DNA of 64,000 nucleotides from Oscillospiraceae bacterium (GCA_018265835.1 JABLYK010000008.1:1-64000); one strand, 5' to 3'. Positions 42,458-51,418 are shown, counted from the first letter of the stretch. The notes: generated from the sequence alone by a model not told the origin. A program made the numbers and translations.

Positions 42458-43245
42458 CGCGCACGCTCCCGGACTTCCACGGTCAGCGGTCCGGCCTCCG
42501 GCGCGGCATAGAGCGCCGGGGTCCCGGACGCAAAGCCCGCTGCCCGCAGCGCAGCCGCGACCGTCTCCACCGCTTTTTGCGGCGTGTTGTTCTCGCGGCT
42601 GAGATGGCCGAGGATCAGGCTCTGCACCCCGCCTTCGGCCAGAAACGCCGCAAGCTCGCCCGCGCTGTCGTTCGACAGATGCCCGTGGTCGGACAAGATC
42701 CGCCGCTTGAGGAACGCGGGGTACGCGCCGGTACGCAGCATGACCGGATCGTGGTTCGCCTCAATCACGGCGCAGTCCACCCCACGCAGCGCGTCGCGCA
42801 CCGTGTCCGTCAGCACGCCGAGGTCGGTGCAGAAGCCGAAGCTGCCCGCGCCCTCAATCCGGTAGCCGCAGCTGCCCGCCGCGTCGTGCAGCGTGCAAAA
42901 CGGCATCACGGACATTGCGCCGAGCGCGAACGTCCCACCCGGCACGATCTCGCACAGCAAATGCGCGTGCTCCGGCATCTGCCGGCGCAGCTCTGCCGCG
43001 ACTGCGGGAAGCGCATACACCCGCACAGGATCACGCCGCAGCAGCACGGTCAGCCCGCGTATATGATCGGAGTGCTCATGCGTGATGAGCACTCCGTCGA
43101 CGTCGTTCATGGTGAGCCCCTGCTCCTGCAATCCGGTCCGGATGCGTCTGGCGGAGATGCCCGCGTCGATCAGGATATGGGTGTCTCCCTCGGAGACCAA
43201 GGTGCAGTTCCCGGTGGAACCGCTTGCAAAAAGAACGATCTTCAT
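42445..43245 (-). CDS. Metallo-beta-lactamase fold hydrolase (WalJ/YycJ type)
   Basis: 266 aa. The zinc motif THEHSDH, LIDAGISARRI at the N-terminus and DHGHLSN are typical of the YycJ/WalJ group, a 5'-3' exonuclease-like family. It is next to rlmH, as walJ is in Bacillus (walJ-htrC-rlmH region), but no walRK two-component genes are here. Confidence 0.88.
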   Translation of the reverse strand: MKIVLFASGSTGNCTLVSEGDTHILIDAGISARRIRTGLQEQGLTMNDVDGVLITHEHSDHIRGLTVLLRRDPVRVYALPAVAAELRRQMPEHAHLLCEIVPGGTFALGAMSVMPFCTLHDAAGSCGYRIEGAGSFGFCTDLGVLTDTVRDALRGVDCAVIEANHDPVMLRTGAYPAFLKRRILSDHGHLSNDSAGELAAFLAEGGVQSLILGHLSRENNTPQKAVETVAAALRAAGFASGTPALYAAPEAGPLTVEVRERARCCL

Positions 43246-43255
43246 TCAGTTCCAG

Positions 43256-44551
43256 TCAGTCGGCCGCCGCCGCAATGCAGGCGTCCTCCGCGTCACGCTC
43301 AAGCGTAATGTCCGCGCCGACGCCGCGCAGCTTGCCGACGAAATTTTCATAGCCACGCTCGATATAGTGGATATCCACGATCTCGGTCGTACCCTTGGCG
43401 CACAGCCCGGCAATGACCATCGCGGCGCCCGCGCGCAGGTCGCACGCCGCGACGCAGCTGCCGGTGAGCGCTTCCACGCCCTCGATCACAGCCGTGCAGC
43501 CGTCCACCTGCACATGCGCACCCATTTTGCGCAGCTCGTTCATGTATTTATAGCGATTGTCGTATACCCCTTCCGTCACGATGCTCGTGCCGGAAGCCAG
43601 GCACAGCGCAGTGCTGACCTGCGGCTGCATATCCGTCGGGAAGCCGGGGTACGGCTGGGTCTTCACGTTTGTGCGGCGCAGCTTGCCATTGCTGCGCACC
43701 AGAACGCTGTCCTCCCCTTCGACGACCGTAACGCCCATCTCGCGCAGCTTGGCGCTGATGCACTCCAGATGCCGGGGGATGACATTCGTCAGCCGCAGCT
43801 CGCCGCCCACAGCGGCGCACGCGGCCATATAGGTGCCGGCCTCAATCTGGTCGGGGATGATGGTATAGGTGCCGCCGTGCAGGCGATCCACCCCCTGAAT
43901 CTTGATGGTATCCGTCCCCGCGCCGCGCACGTCCGCGCCCATGGAATTGAGGAAGTTCGCCAAGTCCACGATGTGCGGCTCGCGCGCCGCGTTCTCGATG
44001 ATGGTGCGGCCGCGCGCCATGGAGGCGGCCAGAATGATGTTCATCGTTGCGCCGACGGAGACCTTATCCAGATAGACCTTCGCGCCGTGCAGCCGGCCGT
44101 CCGGCGTGTCGGCATAGACGAATCCGCCCTTGACCTCCACATTCGCGCCCATGGCGCTCATGCCCTTGATGTGCTGGTCGATCGGCCGGACGCCGAAATT
44201 GCAGCCGCCGGGCATGGTGGTCTTCGCCGTGCCGAACCGGCCCAGCATGGAGCCGATGAAATAGTACGATGCGCGGATTTTCCGCATCAGATCGTACGGC
44301 GCATCCGTAAACCGCGCCCTGGTGCAGTCGATCTCCACCGTGGATTTATCCACACGTTCGATCTGCGCGCCAAGCCCCTCCAGAATCGTGAGGAGCATTT
44401 CCACGTCGCTGATCTGCGGAATATTTTCCAGCCGGCAGACGCCATCGACCATCAGCACCGCCGGGATGATCGCAACCGCGGCGTTTTTCGCGCCGCTGAT
44501 TTCGATTTCCCCGCGCAGCGGCCTGCCGCCGCGAATCAGATATCTATCCAA
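43256..44551 (-). CDS. murA: UDP-N-acetylglucosamine 1-carboxyvinyltransferase (second copy)
   Basis: 431 aa, TTG start with an AGAGGTG site. Catalytic Cys117 (TTMPGGCNFG), Lys22-Asn23 and the C-terminal RAGAAMVIAGL are intact, so it should be active. It differs from the dcw copy in many places, which fits the old MurA1/MurA2 split of Gram-positives. It has its own strong promoter. Confidence 0.95.
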   Translation of the reverse strand: MDRYLIRGGRPLRGEIEISGAKNAAVAIIPAVLMVDGVCRLENIPQISDVEMLLTILEGLGAQIERVDKSTVEIDCTRARFTDAPYDLMRKIRASYYFIGSMLGRFGTAKTTMPGGCNFGVRPIDQHIKGMSAMGANVEVKGGFVYADTPDGRLHGAKVYLDKVSVGATMNIILAASMARGRTIIENAAREPHIVDLANFLNSMGADVRGAGTDTIKIQGVDRLHGGTYTIIPDQIEAGTYMAACAAVGGELRLTNVIPRHLECISAKLREMGVTVVEGEDSVLVRSNGKLRRTNVKTQPYPGFPTDMQPQVSTALCLASGTSIVTEGVYDNRYKYMNELRKMGAHVQVDGCTAVIEGVEALTGSCVAACDLRAGAAMVIAGLCAKGTTEIVDIHYIERGYENFVGKLRGVGADITLERDAEDACIAAAAD

Positions 44552-44660
44552 AAGTGTAACACCTCTCGTGCAGCGAATGTAACAAATGTATCGGGACGCA
44601 TCGTTCCCTGGAAACGGGCAGCTCTCATAGATTGCCCAATTATAATTGACCTAATAAGGG

Positions 44661-44689
44661 ATTATAGCATGAAATTCTGAGAAAAGCAA
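44661..44689 (-). promoter_or_regulatory. Promoter of the second murA
   Basis: On the minus strand TTGCTT (44684-44689), a 17-bp spacer and a perfect TATAAT (44661-44666), about 110 bases before the TTG start. Confidence 0.75.
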
Positions 44690-44722
44690 TCCTAACCCGC
44701 CGCACCCGCGCATTCGTCAAAG

Positions 44723-45262
44723 TCAGCCGTTTTCCAGCAAAAGCTTTGCTTTCAGCACGGCAAGCGTCGTTTTGCCGTCCGGCAGCTTTCCCGCCAGCGC
44801 GAGCGCGACCAGCTCGTCGAGCGGGTGCTGCTCCACATTCAGAAATTCGCCCGGGTCGAGATGCGCCCGCCCGCGATGCAGGCCGCGCGCCAGATAGATA
44901 TGCAAAACCTCCTGCGAGTAGCCGGGCGAGGAGTAGTGCGGCCCCAGGTAGATCATCTCGTCCGCCGTCAGCCCCGTTTCCTCCGACAGCTCACGCACCG
45001 CGCAGGAGAGCGGCTGCTCGCCGCGCTCCAGCTTGCCCGCCGGCACCTCCAGCAGTTCCTGCGCAAAGGGATAGCGGAACTGGCGCACGCACCAGACCGT
45101 GCCGTCGTCCTCCACGGGGATGACCGTCACGCCGCCGGGATGCTCCACCACCTCGCGCAGCGCCTCGCTCCCGTCCGGAAGCTCCGCGCTGTCGAGCCGG
45201 ACGTTCACGATGACGCCCTGATACTTTGAAATTGTACGAATTCTTTTTTCCGTCAATGCCAT
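44723..45262 (-). CDS. NUDIX hydrolase, ADP-ribose pyrophosphatase type
   Basis: 179 aa from the ATG at 45262 (GGAGG site). The complete Nudix box is visible as GKLERGEQPLSCAVRELSEETGL (G-x5-E-x7-REUxEExGU). YLGPHYSSPGYSQEVLHIYLA after the box is usual for ADP-ribose pyrophosphatases (NudF type), which clear free ADP-ribose. Confidence 0.9.
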   Translation of the reverse strand: MALTEKRIRTISKYQGVIVNVRLDSAELPDGSEALREVVEHPGGVTVIPVEDDGTVWCVRQFRYPFAQELLEVPAGKLERGEQPLSCAVRELSEETGLTADEMIYLGPHYSSPGYSQEVLHIYLARGLHRGRAHLDPGEFLNVEQHPLDELVALALAGKLPDGKTTLAVLKAKLLLENG

Positions 45263-45411
45263 ATTCCATCCTCCATTCCTGCTGTACTGTACCATATTTC
45301 CGGCAGGATTGCCATATATTTTGAATAGCAAAATGCACGACAACACTCTATAATCTTTTCCATCAGGAACCGCGCGTCCCGCTTCGGACGGCAGAAAGGA
45401 ACCAGTCCACT

Positions 45412-45888
45412 ATGACGATCGAAACCGTAACGCCACAGGCGGTGGCCATCAGCATCAGCCGCGCAGAGCTTGCCCCGCGCGAAACGCTCTCCCCCGGTCA
45501 GGCGCGCGAGGCCGTGCGCTGCGCGCTGCTCAGCGGCGGGCAGGAGCCGTGGGCCAAAATGGAGATTGAACTGTTTGCAGCAGAGACGGAGGTGCTTCTC
45601 ATCGCAAGACCTGTATTGTTCCAGCCGCGCCGCTTCCGGTTCCGGACGTTTGGCGACCTCGCGGCGGCGCTGTCGTTCTTCCCCGAACGCATAGATTCCG
45701 ACGTGGTGTACATAGACGGCGGCTTCGAGCTGCTCGTGCGCGACGAAAACGATGCGATCCCGAACGCGCTGTTTGAGTTCGGCGAGGAGCTGCCGTGCAC
45801 CGCAGAGCTGTGCGCGCACATCGCCGAGCACGGCGATATCGTGGCGGAAAAAAACGCCGTCGAGACTCTGCAGCGCTATTTCTGCTGA
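45412..45888 (+). CDS. mecA: MecA-like adaptor protein
   Basis: 158 aa. The C-terminal half follows the MecA pattern: FRFRTFGDLAAALSFFP, then DSDVVYIDGGFELLVRD, LFEFGEE and finally AEHGDIVAEKNAVETLQRYF. The N-terminal half is short and less typical. MecA proteins bring substrates (ComK and others) to the ClpC unfoldase. The gene lies alone on the plus strand before smpB. The call is based on pattern memory and should be confirmed by a profile search. Confidence 0.6.
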   Translation: MTIETVTPQAVAISISRAELAPRETLSPGQAREAVRCALLSGGQEPWAKMEIELFAAETEVLLIARPVLFQPRRFRFRTFGDLAAALSFFPERIDSDVVYIDGGFELLVRDENDAIPNALFEFGEELPCTAELCAHIAEHGDIVAEKNAVETLQRYFC

Positions 45889-45958
45889 TTTCGCTCTTTC
45901 CTTCTGCGTCAGAATGTGCTAGAATAGGAGCACTGTACCGGCGAAGGAGGGAACGCAG

Positions 45959-46429
45959 ATGCCGCGCGCAACAGGAATCAAACAGGCCGCGGCCAACCGC
46001 AAGGCGCTGCACGACTATTTCGTGCTGGAGCGGTTTGAGGCCGGCGTCGAGCTGTTCGGCACGGAGGTCAAATCCATCCGCGCGGGAACGGTCAACCTCA
46101 AGGACTCCTTCTGCACGGTGAAAAACGGCGAGCTGTTCGCCCACGGCATCCACATCAGCCCCTACGAGCACGGCAGCTACTACAACCGCGATCCCGACCG
46201 GCCGAAGCGGCTGCTGATGCACAAGCGCGAAATTCAGAAGCTCAACGCCCGCGTCATGCAGGACGGGTTGACGCTCGTGCCGCTGTCGCTGTATTTCAAG
46301 GACAGCCGTGTGAAGGTGGAGCTTGGCCTGTGCAAGGGCAAAAAGCTCTACGACAAGCGCGACGCCGCAGCAGAGCGCAGCGCAAAACGCGAAATCGACA
46401 GAACGATAAAGGAGAAAAACTACCAATGA
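45959..46429 (+). CDS. smpB: SsrA-binding protein SmpB
   Basis: 156 aa. ANRKALHDYFVLERFEAGVELFGTEVKSIRAG and DGLTLVPLSLYFKDSRVKVELGLCKGKKLYDKRD are the core SmpB motifs. SmpB carries tmRNA into stalled ribosomes; its C-terminal tail reaches into the mRNA channel. The partner tmRNA gene is 0.67 kb downstream. It overlaps the cyclophilin gene by 4 bases. Confidence 0.97.
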   Translation: MPRATGIKQAAANRKALHDYFVLERFEAGVELFGTEVKSIRAGTVNLKDSFCTVKNGELFAHGIHISPYEHGSYYNRDPDRPKRLLMHKREIQKLNARVMQDGLTLVPLSLYFKDSRVKVELGLCKGKKLYDKRDAAAERSAKREIDRTIKEKNYQ

Positions 46430-46923
46430 GCAATCCGATTGTCACCATCGAAATGGAAGACGGCGGCGTCATCCGCGCCGAGCTGTATCCGGACATTGCG
46501 CCGAAGACCGTTGAAAACTTTGTCAGCCTCGTGCAGAAAGGCTTTTATGACGGCGTGATCTTCCACCGCGTCATCCCTGGCTTCATGATTCAGGGCGGCG
46601 ACCCCACCGGCACCGGTATGGGCGGCCCCGGCCACACCATTCCGGGCGAGTTCACTGCCAACGGCTTCAAAAACGATCTGAAGCACACCCGCGGCGTGCT
46701 GTCCATGGCGCGCACCATGGATCCGAACTCCGCCGGCAGCCAGTTTTTCATCATGCATATGGACGCCCCGCATCTGGACGGCCAATATGCCGCGTTCGGC
46801 AAGGTGATTGAGGGCATCGAGGTCGTCGATTCCATCGCGCGTGCGCCGCGCAACATGGCAAACGACAAGCCGCGCCAGGATCAGCGCATGAAAAAGGTCA
46901 CCGTGGAGGTCAGCGAAGACTGA
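46426..46923 (+). CDS. Cyclophilin-type peptidyl-prolyl isomerase
   Basis: 165 aa, start at 46426 with an AAAGGAG site. The active-site stretch FHRVIPGFMIQGGDPTGTG and MARTMDPNSAGSQFFIM are standard. There is no signal peptide, so it is cytoplasmic (PpiB type). It catalyses proline cis-trans isomerisation during folding. Confidence 0.95.
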   Translation: MSNPIVTIEMEDGGVIRAELYPDIAPKTVENFVSLVQKGFYDGVIFHRVIPGFMIQGGDPTGTGMGGPGHTIPGEFTANGFKNDLKHTRGVLSMARTMDPNSAGSQFFIMHMDAPHLDGQYAAFGKVIEGIEVVDSIARAPRNMANDKPRQDQRMKKVTVEVSED

Positions 46924-46978
46924 TTTCCCGGAACAAACCGCCTTTCACAACGTCCAATCAGCAGTTTCGTTTTCGCCG

Positions 46979-47016
46979 CTCCCGGCGAGGTTCAGCGCAA
47001 GCGGGTTCGCCGGGAG
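46979..47016. other. Hairpin between the cyclophilin gene and ssrA
   Basis: CTCCCGGCGA and TCGCCGGGAG pair perfectly around an 18-base loop, with no T run. It may be a transcript end or a processing signal; nothing else is visible in 46924-47095. Confidence 0.4.
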
Positions 47017-47095
47017 AAGCGAAGAATGATGTTGCCGGTCGATCCAATGCCGCTTGTGGTATTGGGCGACCTTGCAACGTCACTTCTGAGCCCAT

Positions 47096-47460
47096 GGGGG
47101 TGCACTGGTTTCGACGGGGGTGTGGAGGCAGGAATAGCGGGCGGTGGCGCCTGACCACCATAAAACGGGCACCTTATAAATTAAAGAACAACAACGAAAC
47201 TGTTCTTCTCGCTGCTTAATTAGCGAGCGTTCCCTCCGGGAGGACCACGGCCCGGAACGGAGCGTCGATTAGTGGTGCACGTGCGTGCGCAAAGCTTTGA
47301 GCGCACCATGAATCATGAAGCTACCGGATTGACAGGCTTGACGGTTTGCCTGTCCTGACGGAAACAGAGGACTTCGGGTCCTCGCAATAACCCTCTGCGC
47401 CCGGAGAGGTTCCTGTCAAAGCGCTTTCGGACGGGGGTCCGATTCCCCCCACCTCCACCA
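47096..47460 (+). ncRNA. ssrA: tmRNA (ssrA)
   Basis: 365 bases. The 5' end GGGGGTG pairs with CACCTCC before the 3' CCA, closing the tRNA-like acceptor stem. Just inside are the conserved CTGGTTTCGAC and, near the 3' end, the T-arm GGTCCGATTCC. The tag reading frame runs from the resume codon GCA at 47169 to TAA ending at 47219. The tag is APYKLKNNNETVLLAA, ending in the LAA-type degron seen by ClpXP. With SmpB it frees stalled ribosomes. One-piece, not permuted. Confidence 0.97.
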
Positions 47461-47462
47461 CG

Positions 47463-47498
47463 TCGCCGCGGACGTCATATCGTTCGCGGCGGCTTTTT
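47463..47498 (+). terminator. Terminator of ssrA
   Basis: CGCCGCG - 14 bases - CGCGGCG followed by GCTTTTTA, just after the CCA end of tmRNA. Confidence 0.75.
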
Positions 47499-47501
47499 AT
47501 T

Positions 47502-47554
47502 AAAAACCGAAAGCAAGCGCACCTGCATCCGCAAGTGCGCTTGCTTTCGGTTTT
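47502..47554. terminator. Second, bidirectional terminator before the GT8 gene
   Basis: AAAACCGAAAGCAAGCGCAC - 12 bases - GTGCGCTTGCTTTCGGTTTT, a perfect long stem between convergent ssrA and the glycosyltransferase gene, with A/T tails on both sides. Confidence 0.85.
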
Positions 47555-47575
47555 CCGGTGCAATCTCGTGAACGC

Positions 47576-48382
47576 TTACTGCTCCGGCTGCACCAGCTCG
47601 TTATAAAAGCAGTCCAGAACGCCGTGGTAGTGCTCCTTCCACGGCTTGTTCGCGCCGCAATAGTGGATGATGACCGTGTTTTCCCGAACCCAGTCCAGCC
47701 CGCGCCAATCCTCCGGGTGCCGCGCGTTGTAAAACCCCAGCATCCGGTCGCTCAGGTTGTAGATCATGTCGTCCACCAGCCGCACCCGCTTGCCGTACAG
47801 CGCCGTGACCACATCCTGATCCGGCAGCGTCATGGCGCTCCCGTGCGCCGCGACGAAAGCCCGGATATCCGCCAGCCGCACCGCTTGCCGCATCGCCGGC
47901 AGGTTCAGCAGCATCACGCCGGTGTTGACATAGGGTACCGGCTCCTCCAGCTTCAGGCGCCGGGCGTTCATCCGCGTCAGAAATGCGCTCACGTGCGTGG
48001 TCGCCAGAAACAGATTGTCCGCAAAGTCGCTCTGATACAGTTCATCCAGCGGCTTGATGACCACGATGTCCGGGTCCAGATACAGAATCCGCTCCAGCTG
48101 TTCCGGCAGATAGTCCGCCGCGAGGATCCGGTAATACATCTCCTTGGGGTAGCGGTCCGTCTCCGGAAAACCGTCAAACACGGCCGTCTCCACCGCCGCA
48201 AAGTGAAACCGGCAGACGCCCTCCCGCTCCTGCGCCCGAATGGTCTCCCGATCCGCCTCGGACAGGCTGGAATGGAGCAGGTAAATGTCATAGCCGCCCG
48301 GTGTCGGGAACCGGGTGATGGAGCTGACACAGGTCAGCATCTGCGCGATATAGTTCCGGTCAATGGTAAACAGGATGTTCAA
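47576..48382 (-). CDS. Glycosyltransferase family 8
   Basis: 268 aa, TTG start with a GGAGAG site. GT-A fold with the donor/metal motif DPD in ILYLDPDIVV, an N-terminal NILFTIDRNYI and a C-terminal HYCGANKPW that matches GT8 enzymes such as LPS galactosyl/glucosyltransferases. In a Gram-positive it probably modifies a surface polymer or exopolysaccharide. It stands alone, so the acceptor is unknown. Confidence 0.88.
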   Translation of the reverse strand: MNILFTIDRNYIAQMLTCVSSITRFPTPGGYDIYLLHSSLSEADRETIRAQEREGVCRFHFAAVETAVFDGFPETDRYPKEMYYRILAADYLPEQLERILYLDPDIVVIKPLDELYQSDFADNLFLATTHVSAFLTRMNARRLKLEEPVPYVNTGVMLLNLPAMRQAVRLADIRAFVAAHGSAMTLPDQDVVTALYGKRVRLVDDMIYNLSDRMLGFYNARHPEDWRGLDWVRENTVIIHYCGANKPWKEHYHGVLDCFYNELVQPEQ

Positions 48383-48476
48383 GAATGTGTCTCTCCTCTC
48401 CGCTTGTTTGCTATAGCATACACCCGGACGGCGGGCAGAATCAAATCTCTCCTGTAAACTTTTTTGACAGTCTCAG

Positions 48477-48505
48477 AAAAAGGCTTCCGGTCGGAAGCCT
48501 TTTTC
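48477..48505 (-). terminator. Terminator of the DUF2935 gene
   Basis: AAAAAGGCTTCC - ggtc - GGAAGCCTTTTT directly after the stop codon; perfect stem with a T run on the minus strand. Confidence 0.8.
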
Positions 48506-48508
48506 CTC

Positions 48509-49417
48509 TCAATCCTCCAGCAAGCGGATATAGTGGTTCGCCTCGCGCAGAACATGGTCGGCCAGCAGCGGCAGAATGAGGGAACGGATTTTGCAGGCCT
48601 CAATGCCCTCCACGCCCGCACGCTTGAAGTCGCGGAATTTCTCGGTCAATTGAAGCGCGCCGGAATCAGCGCTGCACATCATGCAGTCGTTCGCCGCAGC
48701 GGAAGTCTCCAGCAGGCGTTTGTAATCCGCCGCGAAGTCGTTGGACGACGCAATCAGCTCGCACTCCGTCGGGTCGAGCAGGCCGCGGATGAACAGCGCG
48801 TGCTCCATCATGATGCGGTTCCAGAACAGCTCGCTGTTTTGCAGCTCCTGGCAGGTGCAGTCCCCGCGGCCCTCCATCTGGAGGATATACGCGCGATACA
48901 GCCGCGCCTCGCGCAGAATATGCTCGATCAGCAGCGGGTAGTTCCCGGTGAACACCCTGCAGCAATCGACATTGCGCAGCAGCCGCTCCTTAAACGCAAT
49001 CAGCCGCTCCACCAGCGCGAGCGCGTCCCGGTTCAGCTGCCGCACCTGCATGGCAAAGTCCCGCCGCATATCCAGCTCCGCGCACTCCCTGCCGCGCAGC
49101 CGAAGCGCGCGCGCCGTCAGCGTCCGGTCGATGCGGATGCCGGTCAGGCGCTGCGTCTGCTGCTCGGCGCAGTCGGTAAATTCCGTAACGACCTCACCGG
49201 AGTCCAGCACGCGGCAGCGCACCACGCCTTGACTCAAGGTGATTGCGCGGGAGAGGATGCGCTCAAACTGGCGCAGGAAAAATTCCGCTTCGCGCGCCAT
49301 CGCCGCGTTGGGCGGCAGAAAGCCCGCCTTCAAAAACAGTGCGTGCTCTTTCATAATACGTGCAAAAAACAGATGCAGCTCCAACGCTTCCATCTGATGA
49401 TCCTGTGTGCTGTGCAT
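48509..49417 (-). CDS. DUF2935 protein with two ferritin-like repeats
   Basis: 302 aa. Two similar helical halves each carry an aromatic-x-x-I-MxEHALF segment (FFARIMKEHALFL near residue 17, FWNRIMMEHALFI near 195), followed by a second E/H-containing helix (IEHILREARLY and LADHVLREANHY). The Glu/His pattern is that of a ferritin-like four-helix bundle that could bind a metal pair. Known members are of unknown function. Single gene with terminator. Confidence 0.85.
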   Translation of the reverse strand: MHSTQDHQMEALELHLFFARIMKEHALFLKAGFLPPNAAMAREAEFFLRQFERILSRAITLSQGVVRCRVLDSGEVVTEFTDCAEQQTQRLTGIRIDRTLTARALRLRGRECAELDMRRDFAMQVRQLNRDALALVERLIAFKERLLRNVDCCRVFTGNYPLLIEHILREARLYRAYILQMEGRGDCTCQELQNSELFWNRIMMEHALFIRGLLDPTECELIASSNDFAADYKRLLETSAAANDCMMCSADSGALQLTEKFRDFKRAGVEGIEACKIRSLILPLLADHVLREANHYIRLLED

Positions 49418-49520
49418 ATTCGATCAGCTCCCCTGTTGATTTCGTCGGACACACCAGTATACGCACGGCCCCGGTCCCCCCGTTCGGGCCGCTTCCCCGC
49501 AGCACGCGGCAAAAAGTCTA

Positions 49521-49548
49521 TTTACAACGCACAAATTTGTGATATAAC
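49521..49548 (+). promoter_or_regulatory. Promoter of the ABC exporter, with a palindrome in the spacer
   Basis: TTTACA (49521-49526), a 16-bp spacer and TATAAC (49543-49548). The spacer contains the perfect 12-bp palindrome CACAAATTTGTG (49530-49541), a position where a dimeric repressor would block RNA polymerase. Confidence 0.6.
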
Positions 49549-49568
49549 TGGTTTGAGGTGGTGCTTGC

Positions 49569-50483
49569 GTGAAAAACATGATCGAAATTGAACATTTAAA
49601 TAAAAGCTTCGGCGCCGTCAAGGCCGTGCAGGATTTGAGTCTCACGGTTCAGGAGGGACAGCTCTTCGCGTTTTTGGGCGTCAACGGCGCGGGCAAAAGC
49701 ACGACCATTTCCATCATCTGCTCCCAGCTTGCGAAAGACAGCGGCACCGTGTGGATCAACGGCCGGAATCTGGACACGGATGCGGACGAGATCCGGCGCG
49801 ATCTGGGCGTTGTATTTCAGAATTCGGTTCTGGACAAAGCGTTGACCGTAAAAGAAAATCTGGAAAGCAGAGCCGCGCTCTACTCCATCACCGGCAAAGA
49901 ATTTCAGGAGCGGCTGGACGCGCTCTGTGCGCTTTTTGCGTTCGGCGATCTGCTAAGACGGCCGGTGGGCAAGCTCTCGGGCGGGCAAAGGCGCAAAATT
50001 GATATTGCCAGAGCGCTGTTTCACAAGCCGAAAATTTTGATTCTCGACGAGCCGACGACGGGGCTTGACCCACAGACGCGGCAAACCGTCTGGCGCGTCG
50101 TGGACAAGCTGCGCAAGACCGAGCAGATCACCGTATTTTTGACAACGCACTACATGGAGGAAGCCGCGGAGTCCGACTATGTTGTCATTCTCGACAGCGG
50201 GAAAATCGTTGCGCAGGGGACGCCGCTGCAGCTGAAAAACCAATTTACAGGCGACTATATCACGCTTTACAACGTGACGGAAGCGCAGGTTCAGCAGTTG
50301 AATCCGGCATATGAAAAGCTGCCGAACGGCTACCGCATTGCCGTCCCGGACGCTTCGCAGGCCACCGCGCTGATCACGGCGCATCCCGAGCTGTTCACGG
50401 ATTACGAGGTGATAAAAGGAAAAATGGACGACGTTTTTCTTGCCGCTACGGGAAAAAAGCTCTCCGGAGGGATGCAAAAATGA
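49569..50483 (+). CDS. ABC transporter ATP-binding protein (ABC-2 exporter type)
   Basis: 304 aa, GTG start with a GAGGTGG site. Walker A GVNGAGKSTT, Q-loop VFQNSVLD, signature LSGGQRRK, Walker B ILDEPTTGLDP and the H-loop His are complete. The C-terminal ~80 residues are the extension common in DrrA/CcmA-type exporters for drugs or lipids. Coupled to the permease gene by a 4-base overlap. Substrate unknown. Confidence 0.93.
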   Translation: MKNMIEIEHLNKSFGAVKAVQDLSLTVQEGQLFAFLGVNGAGKSTTISIICSQLAKDSGTVWINGRNLDTDADEIRRDLGVVFQNSVLDKALTVKENLESRAALYSITGKEFQERLDALCALFAFGDLLRRPVGKLSGGQRRKIDIARALFHKPKILILDEPTTGLDPQTRQTVWRVVDKLRKTEQITVFLTTHYMEEAAESDYVVILDSGKIVAQGTPLQLKNQFTGDYITLYNVTEAQVQQLNPAYEKLPNGYRIAVPDASQATALITAHPELFTDYEVIKGKMDDVFLAATGKKLSGGMQK

Positions 50484-51379
50484 ACAGGTTTCGATTGCTG
50501 ACCAAGCGAAATATCCAGTTATTCTTTCGGGATAAGGGGATGTTTTTTACCTCGCTCATCACGCCCATCATCCTTCTGATTCTTTACGTCACCTTTCTGG
50601 CCAACGTCTACCGGAGCAGCTTTGTGTCCGTCTTGCCGGGCGGCCTCAGCATCCCGGACAAGCTGATCGACGGCTTCGTGGGCGGCGAGCTGTTTTCCTC
50701 CCTGCTCGCGGTTTGCTGCGTGACGGTTTCCTTCTGCTGCAACATGCTCATGGTGCAGGATAAGATCACAGGCGCAAGAAACGATTTTACTGTGGCGCCC
50801 GTCAAAAATTCCCTGCTGTCTCTGAGCTATTATACCGCGACCCTCATTTCCACGCTGATTGTCTGCTTCGTTGCCACCGGCGTCTGCTTCCTGTATCTTG
50901 CGAAGGTCGGCTGGTATCTCTCGGCAAAGGATGTCGGCTTGATTTTGCTCGACGTTTTCCTGCTTGTGATGTTCGGAACGGCGCTCTCCTCCGTAGTCAA
51001 CGCCTTTTTGTCCACGCAGGGGCAAATTTCCGCAGTCGGCACCATGGTCAGCGCGGGCTACGGCTTTATCTGCGGCGCGTATATGCCGATCTCCTCGTTC
51101 GGGACGGGACTGCAGCGGATCATCTCCTTCCTACCGGGCACGTATGGCACCGCCTTGATCCGCAATCACGCGCTAACCGGAGTTTTCCGGGAAATGCAGG
51201 CCTGCGGTCTGCCGGACGCGGCGGCGGAAGCGCTAAAAGACGGCTTTGACTGCAATTTGTATTTTTTCGAACAGCGTGTCAGTCTGGGCACGATGTATCT
51301 GGTTCTGGCGGCAGCCATCGTTGTGTTCATCCTGCTCTACGTCCTTTGCTGCAAAGCGCTTTCTGCGAAAGCGAAATAA
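50480..51379 (+). CDS. ABC-2 type permease
   Basis: 299 aa with six hydrophobic segments in the ABC-2 pattern: one N-terminal helix, a large outer loop, then five helices including the family-like GAYMPISSFGTGLQRIISFLPGTYGTALIR region. It pairs with the ATPase before it to form an exporter, possibly for a drug, lipid or peptide. Confidence 0.9.
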   Translation: MNRFRLLTKRNIQLFFRDKGMFFTSLITPIILLILYVTFLANVYRSSFVSVLPGGLSIPDKLIDGFVGGELFSSLLAVCCVTVSFCCNMLMVQDKITGARNDFTVAPVKNSLLSLSYYTATLISTLIVCFVATGVCFLYLAKVGWYLSAKDVGLILLDVFLLVMFGTALSSVVNAFLSTQGQISAVGTMVSAGYGFICGAYMPISSFGTGLQRIISFLPGTYGTALIRNHALTGVFREMQACGLPDAAAEALKDGFDCNLYFFEQRVSLGTMYLVLAAAIVVFILLYVLCCKALSAKAK

Positions 51380-51418
51380 ACAAGCTGCTGTGTGCGATGC
51401 ACACAGCAGCTTGTTTTA
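51379..51418. terminator. Bidirectional terminator after the ABC permease
   Basis: AAACAAGCTGCTGTGTG - cgatg-type loop - CACACAGCAGCTTGTTT, near-perfect long stem between convergent genes. Confidence 0.85.

Noticed and set aside
46958..47563. Minus-strand frames overlapping the tmRNA gene
   Set aside because: They overlap a structurally well-supported ssrA gene and carry no domain.
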